Below are positions 5,013 to 6,013 of a DNA stretch of 6,013 bases, one piece after another. Below the pieces are notes generated by a model. It worked only from the letters and a program-made list of their open reading frames with translations, searched no databases and was not told the origin of the DNA. The first letter of the stretch is position 1; each line of letters begins with the position of its first letter. The position numbers and the translations under genes are program-made. The stretch is from Dehalococcoidia bacterium (GTDB lineage Bacteria > Chloroflexota > Dehalococcoidia > GIF9 > AB-539-J10), in NCBI GenBank assembly GCA_030589825.1, contig JAUUZT010000056.1, positions 1 through 6,013 on the forward strand, written 5' to 3'.

Positions 5013-5708
5013 TTATTCAACGTAAAGTATTCTGCTGCAATTACTGCACTGGACTATCTCTCCAGCCTTAGCTTTTTGCCTTTGTCCTGTAGGCAGGACC
5101 ATATGACACCCCTGGCATTGTCCTTGATATACTATGACCACAGCCTGTTCTCTAATGGTTCTGACTTGTTGGTATAGCTTAAGAGAGCTTGGCTCTATCT
5201 GTTGTAATGCTTCTTCTCGGCTCTCATCCAGTCTGGCAACCTCTTTTTCACTTTCTGCTCTACTTTGCGTAAGGCTGCTCTGCTTTTGCTGCCATCCTTG
5301 TGTTAACTTGCTGAACTCCTGATTGTAGCTACCCTCCTGCCTTTCTGCTTCCTCCACCTGTCCCATTATCTCCAGTAGCCCTTCTTCCTGCTTGTTGATT
5401 CTCTGTTTCAGGCTTTCTGCTTCATGCTTTAAACTCAGCAGTTCTTTGGGATTATGGACGACTCCTGTATATAACTTACTGTTGATATCTCTGCTTCTCT
5501 CATTCATATCATCCAGCTTCCATTCAGCATTTTTCTGATTTTTTTTCATGTCTGTAAGCTGCTGTTTTGTCAAGCTAAGATTTGCTTCTGCTTTGGTTAA
5601 AGCCTCGTTTCCGCTCAGCTGGCGGTCAATTTCATCTATGTATTGTCGTTGCCGTTGAAGCTCGCTATCGAGCTGCTGAAGTTTGTATAGTTGCCTGGCT
5701 AGATTCAT
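5013..5708 (-). CDS. coiled-coil C4-type zinc ribbon protein (DUF164/zf-RING_7 family)
   Basis: A 231-residue protein from the ATG at 5708. Residues 1-185 are a long Gln/Glu/Lys/Leu-rich coiled coil beginning LARQLYKLQQLDSELQRQ. The middle motif TGVVHNPKELLSLKHE is typical of this family, where a short break separates the helices of the hairpin. The C-terminus is a zinc ribbon with CQGC (Cys198, Cys201) and CSNC (Cys221, Cys224), 19 residues apart. Such proteins are widespread and presumed to bind nucleic acid; their exact role is little known. Start choice: an in-frame ATG at 5720 (235 aa, weak AGG upstream) is an alternative, but it lies inside the predicted -10 element at 5719-5724. If that promoter is used, 5708 is the first available start, about 3 nt from the 5' end. 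The TTG at 5747 is part of the -35 element and is unlikely to be a start. rnpB follows directly. Confidence 0.93.
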   Translation of the reverse strand: MNLARQLYKLQQLDSELQRQRQYIDEIDRQLSGNEALTKAEANLSLTKQQLTDMKKNQKNAEWKLDDMNERSRDINSKLYTGVVHNPKELLSLKHEAESLKQRINKQEEGLLEIMGQVEEAERQEGSYNQEFSKLTQGWQQKQSSLTQSRAESEKEVARLDESREEALQQIEPSSLKLYQQVRTIREQAVVIVYQGQCQGCHMVLPTGQRQKAKAGEIVQCSNCSRILYVE

Positions 5709-5718
5709 GACAAGAGTC

Positions 5719-5747
5719 ATTGTAGAGTGCCTGGCGGGACATGTCAA
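5719..5747 (-). promoter_or_regulatory. near-consensus promoter of the zinc-ribbon gene, probably giving a leaderless mRNA
   Basis: On the minus strand TTGACA (5742-5747, 6 of 6) is followed by a 17-bp spacer and TACAAT (5719-5724, 5 of 6). The predicted transcript start is at about 5711-5712, leaving only 3-4 nt before the ATG at 5708. The promoter begins 5 bp after the stop of the metallo-hydrolase gene, so the zinc-ribbon gene can be transcribed independently of it. Confidence 0.65.
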
Positions 5748-5752
5748 AGAAT

Positions 5753-6013
5753 TCAGGCGTAATTGAGAACTACGACCTCCGTATTTGAAGGTAGAGAAGA
5801 GCGACTCAATGATATGCTGGACTTTGCCTCTATCTCCTTTGTGCCCATTTTCTTAAGAAAAGTGTCCACGGTTCCAAGTTCCCTGTTTAACGCTTCTGTT
5901 TTGTAGTGCATGGGGATAACTATGTGAGGTTCCATGGCTCTTACGGTTTCAACTGCTAGATTGACGGAAAAAGTTGACACTTCTCCCACCGGCAGAAAGA
6001 GTACGTCGACAGA
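5753..6013 (-). CDS. MBL-fold metallo-hydrolase (UlaG-like), C-terminal part (5' end outside window)
   Basis: The minus-strand frame is open to the right edge, giving the last 86 residues of a protein that is usually about 200-230 aa. The fragment begins SVDVLFLPVGE, followed by NLAVETVRAMEPHIVIPMHYKTE and a variable end with VVVLNYA. The 'DVLxLPVG ... A ... PHIVIPMHY' pattern is the C-terminal half of small UlaG-like/Lactamase_B_3 beta-lactamase-fold proteins; the His in PMHY is the last metal-ligand histidine. The rest of the HxHxDH metal site lies outside the window. The substrate is unknown; relatives are often annotated as Zn-dependent hydrolases of the beta-lactamase superfamily. The apparent ATG/GTG starts inside this stretch fall within the conserved domain and are not real starts. 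The zinc-ribbon gene follows, with its promoter right after this stop codon. Confidence 0.87.
   Translation of the reverse strand, partial: SVDVLFLPVGEVSTFSVNLAVETVRAMEPHIVIPMHYKTEALNRELGTVDTFLKKMGTKEIEAKSSISLSRSSLPSNTEVVVLNYA

Noticed and set aside
5709..5747. TTG start at 5747 for the zinc-ribbon protein
   Set aside because: This TTG is the first part of a perfect TTGACA -35 element, has no ribosome site, and adds residues that do not look like the family N-terminus.

Overview
This 6 kb window is bacterial chromosome with ordinary housekeeping gene content. It probably comes from a Chloroflexota (Dehalococcoidia-like) or similar uncultivated anaerobe. That assignment is an inference from the overall look of the proteins (RecN, the small PH-domain protein, the Memo-family protein) and of a type A-like RNase P RNA; no single feature proves it. 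Base composition is moderate, Shine-Dalgarno sites vary from excellent to absent, and three good sigma-70-type promoters, each with a 17-bp spacer, can be read directly.

Layout, left to right. (1) The 3' end of an HpcH/HpaI-family aldolase gene on the plus strand runs in from the left edge and ends at 354. (2) It converges, with 10 bp between, on a minus-strand pair transcribed from about 2550 leftwards: a small bacterial PH-domain protein (2137-2523) followed by the DNA-repair ATPase gene recN (365-2101), behind a near-consensus promoter at 2556-2584. (3) A 173-bp divergent intergenic region (2524-2696) separates this from a plus-strand three-gene run. The run holds a 107-aa protein with four cysteines (2697-3020), a 237-aa protein of unknown function with a charged repetitive tail (3017-3730, ATGA overlap), and a Memo/AmmeMemoRadiSam-B protein (3746-4588). 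(4) The right third is on the minus strand: the 3' part of a metallo-beta-lactamase-fold hydrolase (5753 to the right edge), a coiled-coil C4 zinc-ribbon protein (5013-5708), and the RNase P RNA gene rnpB (about 4612-4968). The last two each have their own promoter.

How the genes fit together: recN supports double-strand-break repair, and the PH-domain gene shares its transcript. The plus-strand trio is the least understood part. The Memo protein keeps its three predicted metal ligands, but the usual partners (AMMECR1-like protein and the paired radical SAM enzyme) are not in view; two uncharacterised genes sit in front of it. The zinc-ribbon/rnpB block is a housekeeping RNA-processing neighbourhood.

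I found no mobile element, CRISPR array, tRNA or clear sign of horizontal transfer. Nothing here is convincingly a new defence or metabolic system. The best leads are the cysteine-protein/tailed-protein/Memo operon, the predicted near-leaderless transcript of the zinc-ribbon gene, and the convergent, apparently terminator-poor junction between the Memo gene and rnpB.
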